Positions 1 through 7,922 of a stretch of DNA of 64,000 bases are shown piece by piece (the stretch's first letter is position 1; the number at the start of each line of letters is the position of its first letter). This DNA comes from Arthrobacter sp. ISL-28. Lineage in GTDB: Bacteria; Actinomycetota; Actinomycetes; Actinomycetales; Micrococcaceae. The stretch lies in contig NZ_JAGGPJ010000012.1 of the NCBI RefSeq assembly GCF_018613875.1, forward strand, positions 1-64,000. The letters are read 5' to 3'. Both the position numbers and the translations under genes were made by a program. The notes beneath the pieces are model-generated. The model had not been told where the DNA came from and ran no database searches. It saw only the letters and a list, made by a program, of their open reading frames with translations.

Positions 1-211
1 TGTGGGAGTTGTTGAAGTTATCCACAACCGTGGCCATGTTGGGGTACCAGGCCCAAACGGAGACCTTCGGCGCGTCGGCATGGACAATCTTGTTAGTGCA
101 ATTGGTGCTGTTGGCACCGGCCCCCGCCGCATCCCCGCCGCCACTGCAGCCTGCCAAGGTGGCAGCCAATGCAGCGACTGACATAGCCGCTGCGATTGCT
201 TTCTTGTTCAC
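1..211 (-). CDS. Sugar ABC transporter substrate-binding lipoprotein, N-terminal part (runs off left edge)
   Basis: Reading leftward from a GTG at 211, the frame gives a basic start (MNKKAIAAAM), a hydrophobic stretch and a lipobox LAGC with the acylated Cys at residue 22, then a Gly/Ala/Ser linker. The mature part begins with a strand containing VSVWAWYPNM, which resembles the first strand of extracellular solute-binding proteins (family 1, sugar type). A purine-rich AAGGGA lies about 8 bases before the GTG. The protein should be anchored outside the membrane and deliver a sugar to an ABC permease whose genes would lie further left. It is downstream of and on the same strand as a LacI-type regulator. 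The substrate cannot be told. Only about 70 codons are visible. Confidence 0.72.
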   Translation of the reverse strand, partial: MNKKAIAAAMSVAALAATLAGCSGGGDAAGAGANSTNCTNKIVHADAPKVSVWAWYPNMATVVDNFNNSH

Positions 212-346
212 GTAGATTCCCTTCGGTCGTGCATGGACGTCGTCGTCGGAGGTAGAGCAGTGAGGGTGGCCCGTCCTACAGCCAGTGCTGGCGTGGAAGA
301 AGCTGGACGGACTCGGCGATCGGACTCACAGAAGATTCCAAGGTCT

Positions 347-360
347 TTACATCGATGTAA
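347..360. promoter_or_regulatory. Candidate LacI-type operator palindrome
   Basis: The 14 bases TTACATCGATGTAA form a perfect palindrome with a central CG step, the usual architecture of LacI/GalR-family operators. It lies between the lacI-type gene (stop at 414) and the start of the binding-protein gene (211), and a half-site-like GTTGTAA follows at about 367-373. The position upstream of the transporter start fits repression of the transporter by the adjacent regulator. This is inference from symmetry and position. Confidence 0.55.
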
Positions 361-413
361 GTAATCGTTGTAAATCCATCATGGTGTGACGCGGCTTACA
401 TGTCAAGAAGAAA

Positions 414-1448
414 TTAGGCGTGGGCCCCATTTGAACTCGGGATGGCCGTCGACTCCCGGCTGATGACCTTGAATCCGGCCTCGAACTCGCGGGCGGCTGC
501 TGGCGCGGCAGCGCCCTCGATACGTTCCAGGAGCATCACGACGGCAGTTTCGGCTATCTCCCGCCGACCCGGATCGATCGTCGACAACGTCGGCAGTGAG
601 TACCGGGTCTCATCGATATCGTCAAAGCCAATAATTGCCACATCCTCCGGGATTTTCAGCCCGACGTTCTGCATGACCCGCATCGCACCCAAGGCGAGGG
701 AGTCGTTGAAGGCCACGACGCCGTCGAACGCCAATCCGGACTCCAAAACCTGGTGCATGGCCTGGGCACCGTCGGATCGGTGCCACAACTGGACATCGAT
801 TGCGAGCTCCTCCCGATACTCAACTCCCGCGTGCCGCAGGGCGCGGCGGTAACCTTCCAACCGGAGCCCGGCTGAGCCAATGACTTCATTCCTGTGAGCC
901 CCGAAAGCGAGCAACTTGGTTCGTCCGCGCTGCAAGAGGTGTTCCGTGGCCGCTTGCGAAGCTTCAATGTTTTGCATGGTCACATGGTCCGCGGGGCCAT
1001 GGAAGATCCGCTCACCGAGCAGGACGATGGGTGTCGGGATGTCAATGAGGTCCGCGTCCTCCTGACTCAGGCCCAACACACTGTAGAGGACGCCGTCAAC
1101 CATTCGCATCCTTGGACCATGCAGGATTTCCAGTTCACGTTCCCTTAGGCCTCCGCTTTGCTCGATGATCACCACTTTCCCCCGCTTTGACGCGGCGGTC
1201 ATTACGGCGTCAGCCAGCTCGGCGAAGTACGCGTTCTTTAAATCCGGAATGATGAGGCTAATGACATCTGTGCGGCCCGACCTTAACCCGCGGGCAGAGA
1301 GGTTGGGCTGGTAACCAAGTTTCTCAATGGCAAGCAAGACCCGCTCGCGTGTCCCGGGTTTAATGTTTGGATGTTCATTGATGACATTCGACACGGTCTT
1401 GATCGATACATCGGCCGCCTGCGCCACATCCCGCATGGTTATTGCCAA
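414..1448 (-). CDS. LacI/GalR-family transcriptional regulator
   Basis: The N-terminus carries a LacI helix-turn-helix (TMRDVAQAADVSIKTVSNVI) followed by the hinge helix region (YQPNLSARGLRSGRTDVIS) and a periplasmic-binding-protein-like sensor domain ending in the typical GFDDIDETRYSLPTLSTI segment. The frame is open further upstream, but the TTG at 1448 has GAGGGA a few bases ahead and gives 344 residues, the usual family length; an ATG five codons downstream is the alternative. The family represses transport and catabolic genes until a sugar-type ligand binds. The neighbour is a sugar-type binding protein on the same strand, with a palindromic site between them, so a local repressor role is likely. 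Confidence 0.88.
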   Translation of the reverse strand: MAITMRDVAQAADVSIKTVSNVINEHPNIKPGTRERVLLAIEKLGYQPNLSARGLRSGRTDVISLIIPDLKNAYFAELADAVMTAASKRGKVVIIEQSGGLRERELEILHGPRMRMVDGVLYSVLGLSQEDADLIDIPTPIVLLGERIFHGPADHVTMQNIEASQAATEHLLQRGRTKLLAFGAHRNEVIGSAGLRLEGYRRALRHAGVEYREELAIDVQLWHRSDGAQAMHQVLESGLAFDGVVAFNDSLALGAMRVMQNVGLKIPEDVAIIGFDDIDETRYSLPTLSTIDPGRREIAETAVVMLLERIEGAAAPAAAREFEAGFKVISRESTAIPSSNGAHA

Positions 1449-1534
1449 CTTTTCCCTCTTCCGCGCGCACGTCAGTTTCCGCCTCCACAGCAGATTACAT
1501 CGTTGGAACGAATTTGGGCCGAAAGCCGCCTCAA

Positions 1535-1554
1535 ACACCACAAAGATGTGGTGT
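1535..1554. repeat. Short perfect inverted repeat at the edge of the IS110 remnant
   Basis: ACACCACA and TGTGGTGT face each other across a 4-base AAGA loop. The repeat sits just upstream of the regulator and at the point where similarity to the IS110 transposase tail begins. It may be part of the insertion scar or a small hairpin; there is no T-tract, so I do not call it a terminator. Confidence 0.35.
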
Positions 1555-1881
1555 GAACTCCATAGAAGGGTCTACGCAGCACGGGAAATCTACCGCCAGA
1601 TCACCAACCCCCAAGCAGCCCCAAACAACACCGACCTACGCCACATGCGCACCAAACTCGGATTGACCATCACGACCGCAGCCCGCGAACTGGGCCAATG
1701 GCCCTCCAAAATTTCCCTCCTGGAACGGGGCCTCGTCCGCAACGACCAACTTGCGATGGCCTACCGCCAATGGCTGACCAGTCAACAGACCCAAAATCAC
1801 GACTTGCCCGCTGTACCCATCGCGGATGAGGCCGAATCTTCCTTGGTGCCGAGTTTGAGCCCGCTTCCAAGCGTGGTGTGA
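1546..1881 (+). pseudogene. IS110-family transposase, C-terminal remnant with Xre-like tail
   Basis: The frame from 1546 contains RRVYAAREIYRQITNP, which matches the conserved end of IS110 transposases (typically LKRYVAREIY). It is followed by about 60 residues resembling an Xre helix-turn-helix (RTKLGLTITTAARELGQWP, then SLLERGLVRNDQLA and YRQWL), a tail I associate with some actinobacterial IS110 proteins. The catalytic N-terminal RuvC-like part is absent, so this is a fragment. The stop is at 1881. A second IS110 remnant at 7923-8210 ends just before this motif. Confidence 0.6.
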
Positions 1882-2114
1882 AGGACTAAGTTTCGGGTGA
1901 GGAAGAGTCGCCTACGGTCACGAGAGTCGGGGGCTGTCGGCTATGCGCGTATTGCCTGCAGGGGAAGCCCATACGCTCCCCCGCCGGTGGGCCGCGCACG
2001 GGCGGGCAGTTGGGTGTTGCCTTCGGACATTGCAGCCAGCGGTGAGTGCGTGGACGATGATTGCATGGGAACACACGTCTTAGCTTCCCGGACCCCGGTT
2101 CGGGGCGGTGCCTG

Positions 2115-3002
2115 ATGGACGCGGACCGGGTCCCCTGGGCGGGGCCCTTGGGCGGGGACGCCACGTTTGTCCCTTTGCCGGTGTATCAGTCGTGGGCCGA
2201 TGTGGTCTTCCTCCATTGGAGGATTCCCGTGGCAGCAGCGCAGCCGTACATGCCCCAAGGCGTCGAGCCCGACGTGTATGCGGATATGACGTGGGTTGGC
2301 TTGATCGGTTTCCGGGTCACCCGCACCTGTCTGGGGTCGCGCCTGCGCCTTCCCTATGTTGGCGCCTTTACCGAGGTCAATGTCCGGCTGTATTCCCGTG
2401 ACGCGGCGGGGCAACGCGGCGTGGTGTTCCTCTCGCTGGACGCGGACAGGCTCGCCTTCGTGCTGGCTGGCCGTGCCGCTGGACTGCGCTACGTGTGGTC
2501 CCGCTGCCGGTCCACCACTACAAACGGCACCTCGCGAGGATACGCGTACGAGGTCGAACGTTTCCACGGCAAGGGGACTTCCTCGTTCACTGCATATCCC
2601 GACGTGGACCACAGGGCTGTGGACGGTTTGTCGCTCTGGCTCACAGCCCGCTTCGGAATCCATACCCGTATGGGTCAGCGTGCCGTTTATCTGCCCATAG
2701 CTCATCCGCCCTGGCGGCTGTATTGCGCTGCCGCGGCCGCAGTGGAGGACGGCCTGGTCCGGGCCGCAGGCCTCACGGTCCACGGTCCGCCTGACTCCGT
2801 ACTGTATTCCGCCGGTGTGCGTACGCAGTTCGGGCAGCCCCGGCAGCTGGACGGCCGATCCCAAAACACCCTTGGCAGACGACTTATTCTGCCCTCACTG
2901 AAGCCTCTTGCTTCCGGCGGCCGGAAGGGCGGCCGAAGCTGGTCCAAAGCGGGAATCGATCATCCCTGCGCACGGGAAGAAACCTGCCCTTCCCGACAAT
3001 GA
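2115..3002 (+). CDS. DUF2071 (YqjF-like) family protein
   Basis: The sequence has the family landmarks: an opening segment with VVFLHWRIPVAAAQPYMPQG, then WVGLIGFRV, a central TEVNVRLYSRD, and a late SVLYSAGVRTQFGQP. DUF2071 proteins are single-domain actinobacterial and Bacillus proteins of unknown biochemical role. The frame is open from 2061, but the ATG at 2115 has a G-rich ribosome-site-like stretch (GGGGCGGTG) upstream and starts near the family N-terminus. The last 40 or so residues after the family end are unusually basic, perhaps because the original stop was lost. It is flanked by IS debris and a small gene on the same strand. Confidence 0.78.
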   Translation: MDADRVPWAGPLGGDATFVPLPVYQSWADVVFLHWRIPVAAAQPYMPQGVEPDVYADMTWVGLIGFRVTRTCLGSRLRLPYVGAFTEVNVRLYSRDAAGQRGVVFLSLDADRLAFVLAGRAAGLRYVWSRCRSTTTNGTSRGYAYEVERFHGKGTSSFTAYPDVDHRAVDGLSLWLTARFGIHTRMGQRAVYLPIAHPPWRLYCAAAAAVEDGLVRAAGLTVHGPPDSVLYSAGVRTQFGQPRQLDGRSQNTLGRRLILPSLKPLASGGRKGGRSWSKAGIDHPCAREETCPSRQ

Positions 3003-3024
3003 AGCGCGGTGAGACGATCCATTT

Positions 3025-3228
3025 ATGAGCGAAAAGAAGGCTAAAGGTCCCCCTGCGTCCGCGGATCGGCCCGCGCAGCATGGCCAGGACCAGGAGAGCT
3101 ACAGCGGGTCCCCGTCCACGCAGCAGATGCGCACCGTGGGCAGGCGCCGGCGGGATGCTGAAGAAAAGCTGGAGCATCATCTGGATGAGGCCCGGCACAA
3201 GAACGATCCCCACCCGGACCACCACTGA
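3025..3228 (+). CDS. Small hydrophilic protein of unknown function
   Basis: This 67-residue product is rich in Lys, Gln, Asp and His and ends in a His-rich tail (NDPHPDHH). It has no membrane segment or recognisable domain and is predicted to be largely disordered, with one amphipathic helix (RRRRDAEEKLEHHLDEARHK). It starts 22 bases after the DUF2071 stop with GGTGAG about 14 bases ahead of the ATG, so it could be co-transcribed. Function unknown. Confidence 0.5.
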   Translation: MSEKKAKGPPASADRPAQHGQDQESYSGSPSTQQMRTVGRRRRDAEEKLEHHLDEARHKNDPHPDHH

Positions 3229-3632
3229 GACAGCAGCGAGCAGCATCCCGACTAAAGCGGGCACCTGGGAGGAAAAACCGCCGGCGCGCCGGCTGCCCGC
3301 CAAGGCAGCGGAGCCAGGGGCTGATTCATCAGCAGCAACAGGCACCAGCTAACCGCTGATGCCCTTAACCGCGGTCGCGAAACGCTGTCACATCAGGTGT
3401 TTAGGGTTATCGGGGTCGCAGCGTCGCGCCGCACCCATCGAGGGAGAAGCATTGTGATAGACAATTATTGCGGCGCCCCGGTGGTCTTCCACGAGATTTA
3501 TCCCCGCCGTTGATGCCGTGTGGATGTCTAGAAATGCCCTTAAGCACTATTGCCTGTACTGTTCGACGATCGTCCTGCCTCGCCTCGGCCGCCCGATACC
3601 GAAGGGATGACAGTCCGCCGAAAGGGACGGTT
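3229..3632. other. No confident gene
   Basis: I see no complete gene. A GTG at about 3454 with GGGAGAAG upstream opens a 22-codon frame, and an overlapping frame holds a CxxC-type motif (HYCLYC) ending at 3607; the two could be halves of one broken tiny protein, but the evidence is weak. Confidence 0.3.
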
Positions 3633-3863
3633 TCACCGGTTTAGCGCCTTTTTCTGTCGTCCGCTAATAGTGGAGCGTTGCCCGCAGTTTGAGCAGGTGA
3701 CGTGGTAGGACCTGGACGTGGTGAAGACGGGGATGAAGAAGAGTGTGAGCCTGGTGGCGCGCTCGTCGGGGTAGTGCTGGACGAGCGCCTGGCAGTATTG
3801 GCAGGTTGCGGCCCGGGAGGGCAGCGCCTTGAACTTGGAACTGAGTCCGAAGATAAAAATCAT
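3633..3863 (-). CDS. Zinc-ribbon family protein
   Basis: The 76-residue product contains two CxxC knuckles, CQYC and CSNC, about 38 residues apart, separated by TLFFIPVFTTSRSYHVTC, a pattern I know from small actinobacterial zinc-ribbon proteins. The N-terminus MIFIFGLSSKFKALP is hydrophobic then basic. Four cysteines should bind one zinc ion. Role unknown; family members often sit alone. It is separated by about 200 bases from the next gene on the same strand. Confidence 0.8.
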   Translation of the reverse strand: MIFIFGLSSKFKALPSRAATCQYCQALVQHYPDERATRLTLFFIPVFTTSRSYHVTCSNCGQRSTISGRQKKALNR

Positions 3864-4060
3864 CAGTGGCCTTTCAGCGGTGCCAGTCGGCGTGCGGTGT
3901 TGGTTTGCTCCCGGGCGAAAGGTTCGGGTCCGGCTGTGCCAGGGATGGATGCTCGGCCCTGTTCGTGCTGGCTAGGTCGGGTTCTCGTCCGGTAGGGCTG
4001 CCAGCGTGCCGAATGCGGTGACGTGTTTAGGCGGGCGAGGCCGGGACCGGGTGTCTGAGG

Positions 4061-4435
4061 CTATTTTTTCAATGGCCCGGTGCGCTCCTTCGATGAGGAC
4101 CGCCGCCAAAGAAGAATCCAGGTCAATTCTGCCGCCGCATCAAGCAGGTACATCTTGCTGATTCTCCCCGAGAACCCATAGAAGGCATCGATGAAGGCCA
4201 GCGTGGCCGCGGTGCCGATTCCGATGCGTCTTGCTTGGGCGAGACTGTCGGATGAGTCGGCGGTTCGGAGTTGGGCCAGCCCGTTGGCGATTAGCAGGCC
4301 GGCGACGGTCCGGACGAGCCATGTGTCGCTTTTGGGCCCGAAGACCAGTTCAAAACTTCGCATATGGGCCAGCGGCCACAGCCCGGTGATGACGTTATAG
4401 AGTCCGTGGGACCGGGCGATATCCAATTGCCTCAT
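4061..4435 (-). CDS. Small integral membrane protein of unknown function
   Basis: This 124-residue product has three to four hydrophobic segments (around residues 12-28, 42-58, 72-92 and 97-112) separated by short polar turns and ends in a basic RRSSSKERTGPLKK tail, suggesting a cytoplasmic C-terminus. I do not recognise a named family. AGGAGGAGAG lies directly upstream of the ATG at 4435. It follows the MarR-type operon on the same strand after a 237-base gap that holds nothing I can identify. Confidence 0.65.
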   Translation of the reverse strand: MRQLDIARSHGLYNVITGLWPLAHMRSFELVFGPKSDTWLVRTVAGLLIANGLAQLRTADSSDSLAQARRIGIGTAATLAFIDAFYGFSGRISKMYLLDAAAELTWILLWRRSSSKERTGPLKK

Positions 4436-4672
4436 GCTCTCCTCCTCCAGGACCTCTTCGTAGAGAGGTGTGCCATTCGCGTACAGCCCGGACCTTCCCA
4501 GGCTGCAAATATCGGGGCTGCGGTCCTGCGGGAGGGCCCGGCTGCCCGGGAGAATCCCAATGCATCGTCAGTGTTCATGATTCCGGGATGAATCCCAGGA
4601 ACCCGACGAGCAGGAACACTGACCCTTCAGCCGGTGATGCTCTCTGAAGCCTGGTCGTGGGGTTGGTGGTCG

Positions 4673-5218
4673 TCATGCGGGTCTGCTTCTTGGTGGCTGT
4701 GGGAAGGGGTTGTGCTCTTCGTACTGTCTGAGCTCACGGATGTGATGTTCCAGATGCCGGCGGAGGGTCCTCTCAGCCTCCTGGCCGGTTCGCGGCAGCT
4801 CATGCAGGAGTTCTTCCGCGGCAGTCAGCGCGCTCCGGCCGCGGACGGTGAGCCGGATGTTGGCGTTTCGGCGGTCATCGCCGCGTTCCCTGGCGAGGAA
4901 GCCACGACTGTCAAGGCGCCGAACCATGCTGCCCAGGCTTTGTTTAGTCACGCAGAGCAGCGAGGCCAGGTCCGAGACGTTGACCGGTTCAAGTTCCGCT
5001 ACCGCCTCCAGCACATCCAGGGCACTCTTGGTCAGGCCCAGTTGCGTGAGGTGCCGGTTGATCCACCGCTCGTCCAGACGGGCGGCAATGCTCAGGAGCC
5101 GGTGAATGGGCCAGCCATCCGGTTCCCTCGGACGGGCAGGCCCACTGCCGCGGCGCTCCCCGGGCCGTCCCATCGGATCGCGGCGGGGCGGCTCAGGGAG
5201 CGTGTCCGGGCAGCTCAC
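4673..5218 (-). CDS. MarR-family transcriptional regulator
   Basis: After a Pro/Arg-rich head of about 35 residues comes a winged-helix MarR domain: helix HRLLSIAARLDERWINRHL, recognition region VSDLASLLCVTKQSLGSMVR, wing RRLDSRGFLARERGDDRRN and the C-terminal dimer helix. MarR proteins are dimeric repressors or activators that respond to small molecules or oxidation. The gene is the last of a four-gene run and its start overlaps the preceding DUF3618 gene by 4 bases (ATGA), so it is co-translated with envelope-stress genes and may control their promoter at about 7.1 kb. Confidence 0.87.
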   Translation of the reverse strand: MSCPDTLPEPPRRDPMGRPGERRGSGPARPREPDGWPIHRLLSIAARLDERWINRHLTQLGLTKSALDVLEAVAELEPVNVSDLASLLCVTKQSLGSMVRRLDSRGFLARERGDDRRNANIRLTVRGRSALTAAEELLHELPRTGQEAERTLRRHLEHHIRELRQYEEHNPFPQPPRSRPA

Positions 5219-5856
5219 GTGTTCTGGACGTGGTCCTTGGCGTCCGTGGCGCTGGACTTCACATCAGAGGCGGCGGTCTGGCCTTCCTCCTTGACGTGCT
5301 GGACCGCATCGCTTGCCGTGGTCTTGACGTTTTCCATGGCTTCCTGGGCGGGTTCCTTCAGGCCCTCGGCCATCTCTTTCGCGGCATCGGTCAGCTGGGT
5401 GGTAACGGGCTCCGCGGCGGATTTCAGGGCGTCGGCGGCTTCGCGTTCCTTCTGGCTCGGCGGGATCAGCGAGGAGACCAGGAGGCCGGCGCCGAAGGCG
5501 ATCAGCCCGGCGGCCAGGGGGTTGCCATGCGTTTTCAGGGCGGCCTGGTGGGGCGCGTCGGCGACGGCGCTGCCGGCATCGCTGAGGGTGGAGCCGATGG
5601 CGGATCCGGCATCCCCCATGACGGAGCCGGCGCTGTCGGTGGTGGAGTGGACCTTGGCAGTGGCGGTGTCTGCTGCTCCCATGATTTTGTCCTTCACTCC
5701 GACGACGGCGTCTCTGACCTTGTCCTTGGCCTTGTCGGTCTGCCGGTGGACGATGTTGGACGGGGTGACTTTGTCCGCGACCGCGTCCACGTCGGTGCCC
5801 AGGCGGGTGCGGGTTTCTTCGATATCGGCGCGGATCGCGTCCGGGTTTTCACTCAT
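5215..5856 (-). CDS. DUF3618 domain protein
   Basis: The N-terminus MSENPDAIRADIEETRTRLG, followed by DVDAVADKVTP, is the DUF3618 signature. The middle and C-terminal parts are low-complexity, rich in Ala, Asp, Lys and Thr and likely form amphipathic helices, around a single membrane segment at about residues 112-131 (AAGLIAFGAGLLVSSLIPP). The combination is typical of the actinobacterial trio of holin-like, DUF3618 and LEA-like proteins thought to be involved in envelope stress. It lies 19 bases downstream of the holin-like gene and overlaps marR by 4 bases. Confidence 0.87.
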   Translation of the reverse strand: MSENPDAIRADIEETRTRLGTDVDAVADKVTPSNIVHRQTDKAKDKVRDAVVGVKDKIMGAADTATAKVHSTTDSAGSVMGDAGSAIGSTLSDAGSAVADAPHQAALKTHGNPLAAGLIAFGAGLLVSSLIPPSQKEREAADALKSAAEPVTTQLTDAAKEMAEGLKEPAQEAMENVKTTASDAVQHVKEEGQTAASDVKSSATDAKDHVQNT

Positions 5857-5875
5857 CGGTTCTCTCCATTGGATT

Positions 5876-6274
5876 TCAGGGTGGCTGGAGTGTTTCAGCG
5901 GTCTGGGGCATGCCCTTGATTCGGTTAAGTTCCTTGCGGCCGACCGAGACGAGGATCGCCGCGATGATGCCCCAAATGACGGCCACGACGACGGCGGACC
6001 AGACGAGCCCGATCAGCTCGCCCGGGGCGTACCAGAGCGCGACGGAGAGGAACAGGAGAACGAAGTGCCCGGCCACGCCCGCGCCGGCGAGCAGGCCACC
6101 GCCCTTGCCGGCTTTCGTTGCGGACTGTTTCGCTTCGGCCTTGGCCAGCTCCAGTTCCTGGCGCATCAGAGTGGAGAGATCCCGGGTGACATCACCCAGG
6201 AGATCCCCGAGGGAATTGATGTCCGCTTTGGCGTGCGCGGCGGTCGGAGGAGGCTCCGGTATCTGGCTGCTCAC
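5876..6274 (-). CDS. Phage-holin-family (Holin-X, superfamily III) membrane protein
   Basis: The 132-residue product has a short soluble head with an amphipathic helix (LGDVTRDLSTLMRQELELAK), then two membrane hairpin segments, about residues 57-80 and 88-110, and a short basic tail. This is the actinobacterial Holin-X layout (PF07332). Despite the family name these are chromosomal proteins without a lysis cassette. It overlaps the preceding gene by 4 bases (ATGA), indicating translational coupling. Confidence 0.87.
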   Translation of the reverse strand: MSSQIPEPPPTAAHAKADINSLGDLLGDVTRDLSTLMRQELELAKAEAKQSATKAGKGGGLLAGAGVAGHFVLLFLSVALWYAPGELIGLVWSAVVVAVIWGIIAAILVSVGRKELNRIKGMPQTAETLQPP

Positions 6275-7089
6275 AGGGGACGCCCTCCACCCTCGGCAAA
6301 GGGGTCATCGGCGTCGCGCAGCGGAACCCCCGCAGTGGAACTTCCCGGCGGGGTCTGTGCCGGGGCTCCACGCGTGCCTACGGTGGGCTCCGCGTACGAG
6401 GTCTCCCCGTAAGCCGGAACACCCGTCGTGGTTTCGTCGTACAGGGGCTCGCCCACCCCTGAGGTGACGGTGCTTTCCGGGGCCAGGGTCTGGGCTGCCT
6501 GCGGCGGAACAGCCGTGCCTGCCGCTGTGGAGTCCGGGACTCCGGCCTGGAGGCTGCGGCCCAGCCGGCCGGCGAGCAGACCGGCGCCCGCGGCGAGGAG
6601 CAGGAAGGTGCCGGGGCGTTGGCGCGCGAAGGTTTTGACCTCATCCAGCAGTGAGCCTGGGTCCCTGTTCTCCAGCCAGGAGGCGACGGATTCGGAGCGG
6701 TCGGCGGCCTGGTGGACCAGGTCGGAGGCGACACCTTGCTGGTCTGGGGCGTCGGCCATCGTGCGCAACTGCGAGGAGATGGTGCGGATGCCCTCGGCGG
6801 CCTTCTGCTGCTGGGCGCCCGCCTGGTCAGTCAGGTCGGACTTCGCCTGGTGCAGGAGATCCTTGGCGCTGGTCTTCGCCTCGGACGCCACATTCGCAAC
6901 CTCGGTCTTGGCAGTCTCGGCCACCCCTTGGGCTGCGCCTGCTGCCTGCCCGGCCACGTTCGCCGCTTCCTCCTTTACCGCGTCTGTTTTGGTGCTGGCG
7001 CCGGCCTGTGGCGTGGCTGTTCCAGCGGTGCCGTAAGGGTCAGCGGGGTAGGGATCAGATGTCTGCGGCCATGGGTTCTCGGTCATCAT
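6271..7089 (-). CDS. LEA/apolipoprotein-like membrane-associated stress protein
   Basis: The 272-residue product starts with a Pro/Tyr/Thr-rich segment, continues with about 95 residues of Ala/Lys/Glu/Gln heptad-like repeats (such as AANVAGQAAGAAQGVAETAK) that should form a long amphipathic helix, and has one membrane segment at about residues 165-185 (GTFLLLAAGAGLLAGRLG). The C-terminal 85 residues are disordered. LEA-like helices of this sort often protect membranes during desiccation or osmotic stress; the role here is inferred. It is first in the operon with holin-like, DUF3618 and marR, with GAAAGAGAG before tandem ATG codons at 7089 and 7086. Confidence 0.8.
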   Translation of the reverse strand: MMTENPWPQTSDPYPADPYGTAGTATPQAGASTKTDAVKEEAANVAGQAAGAAQGVAETAKTEVANVASEAKTSAKDLLHQAKSDLTDQAGAQQQKAAEGIRTISSQLRTMADAPDQQGVASDLVHQAADRSESVASWLENRDPGSLLDEVKTFARQRPGTFLLLAAGAGLLAGRLGRSLQAGVPDSTAAGTAVPPQAAQTLAPESTVTSGVGEPLYDETTTGVPAYGETSYAEPTVGTRGAPAQTPPGSSTAGVPLRDADDPFAEGGGRPL

Positions 7090-7138
7090 TGCTCTCTTTC
7101 GTCAGGGGTAGCTGCTGTTGACGAACCAGCACGCGAGG

Positions 7139-7171
7139 CAATAGTAAGTCTGTTTACCATCAATAGTAAGT
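7139..7171. promoter_or_regulatory. Direct repeats in the promoter region of the stress operon
   Basis: CAATAGTAAGT occurs twice, at 7139-7149 and 7161-7171, with a 22-base period (two helical turns), about 50-80 bases upstream of the first operon gene. Two helical turns would place both copies on one face of the DNA, as expected for a protein-binding site. The MarR protein encoded at the end of the operon is the obvious candidate ligand. The region also separates this operon from the divergent small gene at 7224. Confidence 0.45.
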
Positions 7172-7223
7172 ACCCTTGCTAACCAACCGGTCCTCCATGC
7201 CCGCCCGGCGGATGGGGGCAGAC

Positions 7224-7415
7224 ATGCAGGGCAAATGCAGGCGTTCCGTGGCACAACACGTGATTACCCTCGAAGATTTGTGGGTTCAGTACTGGGCCAA
7301 TGGCGGTTGTGCCAAAGAAGAGGAGCTCGACGCTTATCTGAACGGGGTTCTGGAGCCTGACGCGTTCGAGCTTGCCGTTCTTGGGTGGGCCCTGGAGGAC
7401 CTGGCGATCGGCTAG
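7224..7415 (+). CDS. Small acidic protein of unknown function
   Basis: From the ATG at 7224, preceded by GGGGGCAGAC, the 63-residue product has a basic start and then an acidic helical part (ITLEDLWVQYWANGGCAKEE, then LDAYLNGVLEPDAFELAVLG) without membrane segments. The frame is open to 7176, but the upstream part is basic and lacks a ribosome site. It is divergent from the stress operon and could share its control region. I do not recognise a family. Confidence 0.55.
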   Translation: MQGKCRRSVAQHVITLEDLWVQYWANGGCAKEEELDAYLNGVLEPDAFELAVLGWALEDLAIG

Positions 7416-7427
7416 GTCGAAGCCCTG

Positions 7428-7690
7428 TCAGTCTTCAAAGTGACTAATGGCTGTTTCGCGGCCCGCGGTCCGTCCATTGAGGATGCCCCAGGCAACATCG
7501 TGGAGTTTCTGGTTGCGGTTCTGGGAGGCCCTTAGCAACATCTCGAAAGCTTCGCCTTGGTTGCACTCGTTTTGCGCCATGATGATTCCGGACGCGAGAT
7601 CAATGGCAGTTCTCCATCAAGGTTCGCGCTGCCAGGCGCGGGTCTTTCACTGCAAACACCTCATTCCGGTGGCGCCGTGCCATCGGGAAG
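7428..7690 (-). pseudogene. ANTAR-domain regulator, frameshifted 3' remnant
   Basis: On the minus strand the frame ending at 7428 reads TAIDLASGIIMAQNECNQGE, then AFEMLLRASQNRNQKLHDVA, the core of an ANTAR RNA-binding domain (three helices, with the Ala/Ile/Met and RNQKLHDVA landmarks). Just upstream an in-frame TGA interrupts it, while another frame continues with RLAARTLMEN, which should precede the ANTAR core. A small indel near 7610 separates the two. ANTAR proteins act as antiterminators by binding RNA hairpins. No complete sensor domain is seen upstream. Confidence 0.6.
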
Positions 7691-7922
7691 TCATCTATGC
7701 CCTTGCTTCTGAAGACTCCTCCATGATTTCAGATTCCCGAAGTCGCCGCTGGCCTGCCATCAGCCACTGCGCAGAAAACACCTGAATCCCGATTTGACGC
7801 CTATAGGAGCATCGTCGTAGACAGATCAGGGCCAGGGATGGCCGGAGCCCTGCGACGGACAGCACTGGACCCAACAGCCGGCCGCGCCAGCGGACGCCCG
7901 AACGGGTGCGAGCCCCGCGAGC

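Noticed and set aside
4634..6412. 592-codon plus-strand frame across the MarR, DUF3618 and holin-like genes
   Set aside because: It spans three convincing overlapping genes on the minus strand and its product is Ala/Ser/Arg-biased.
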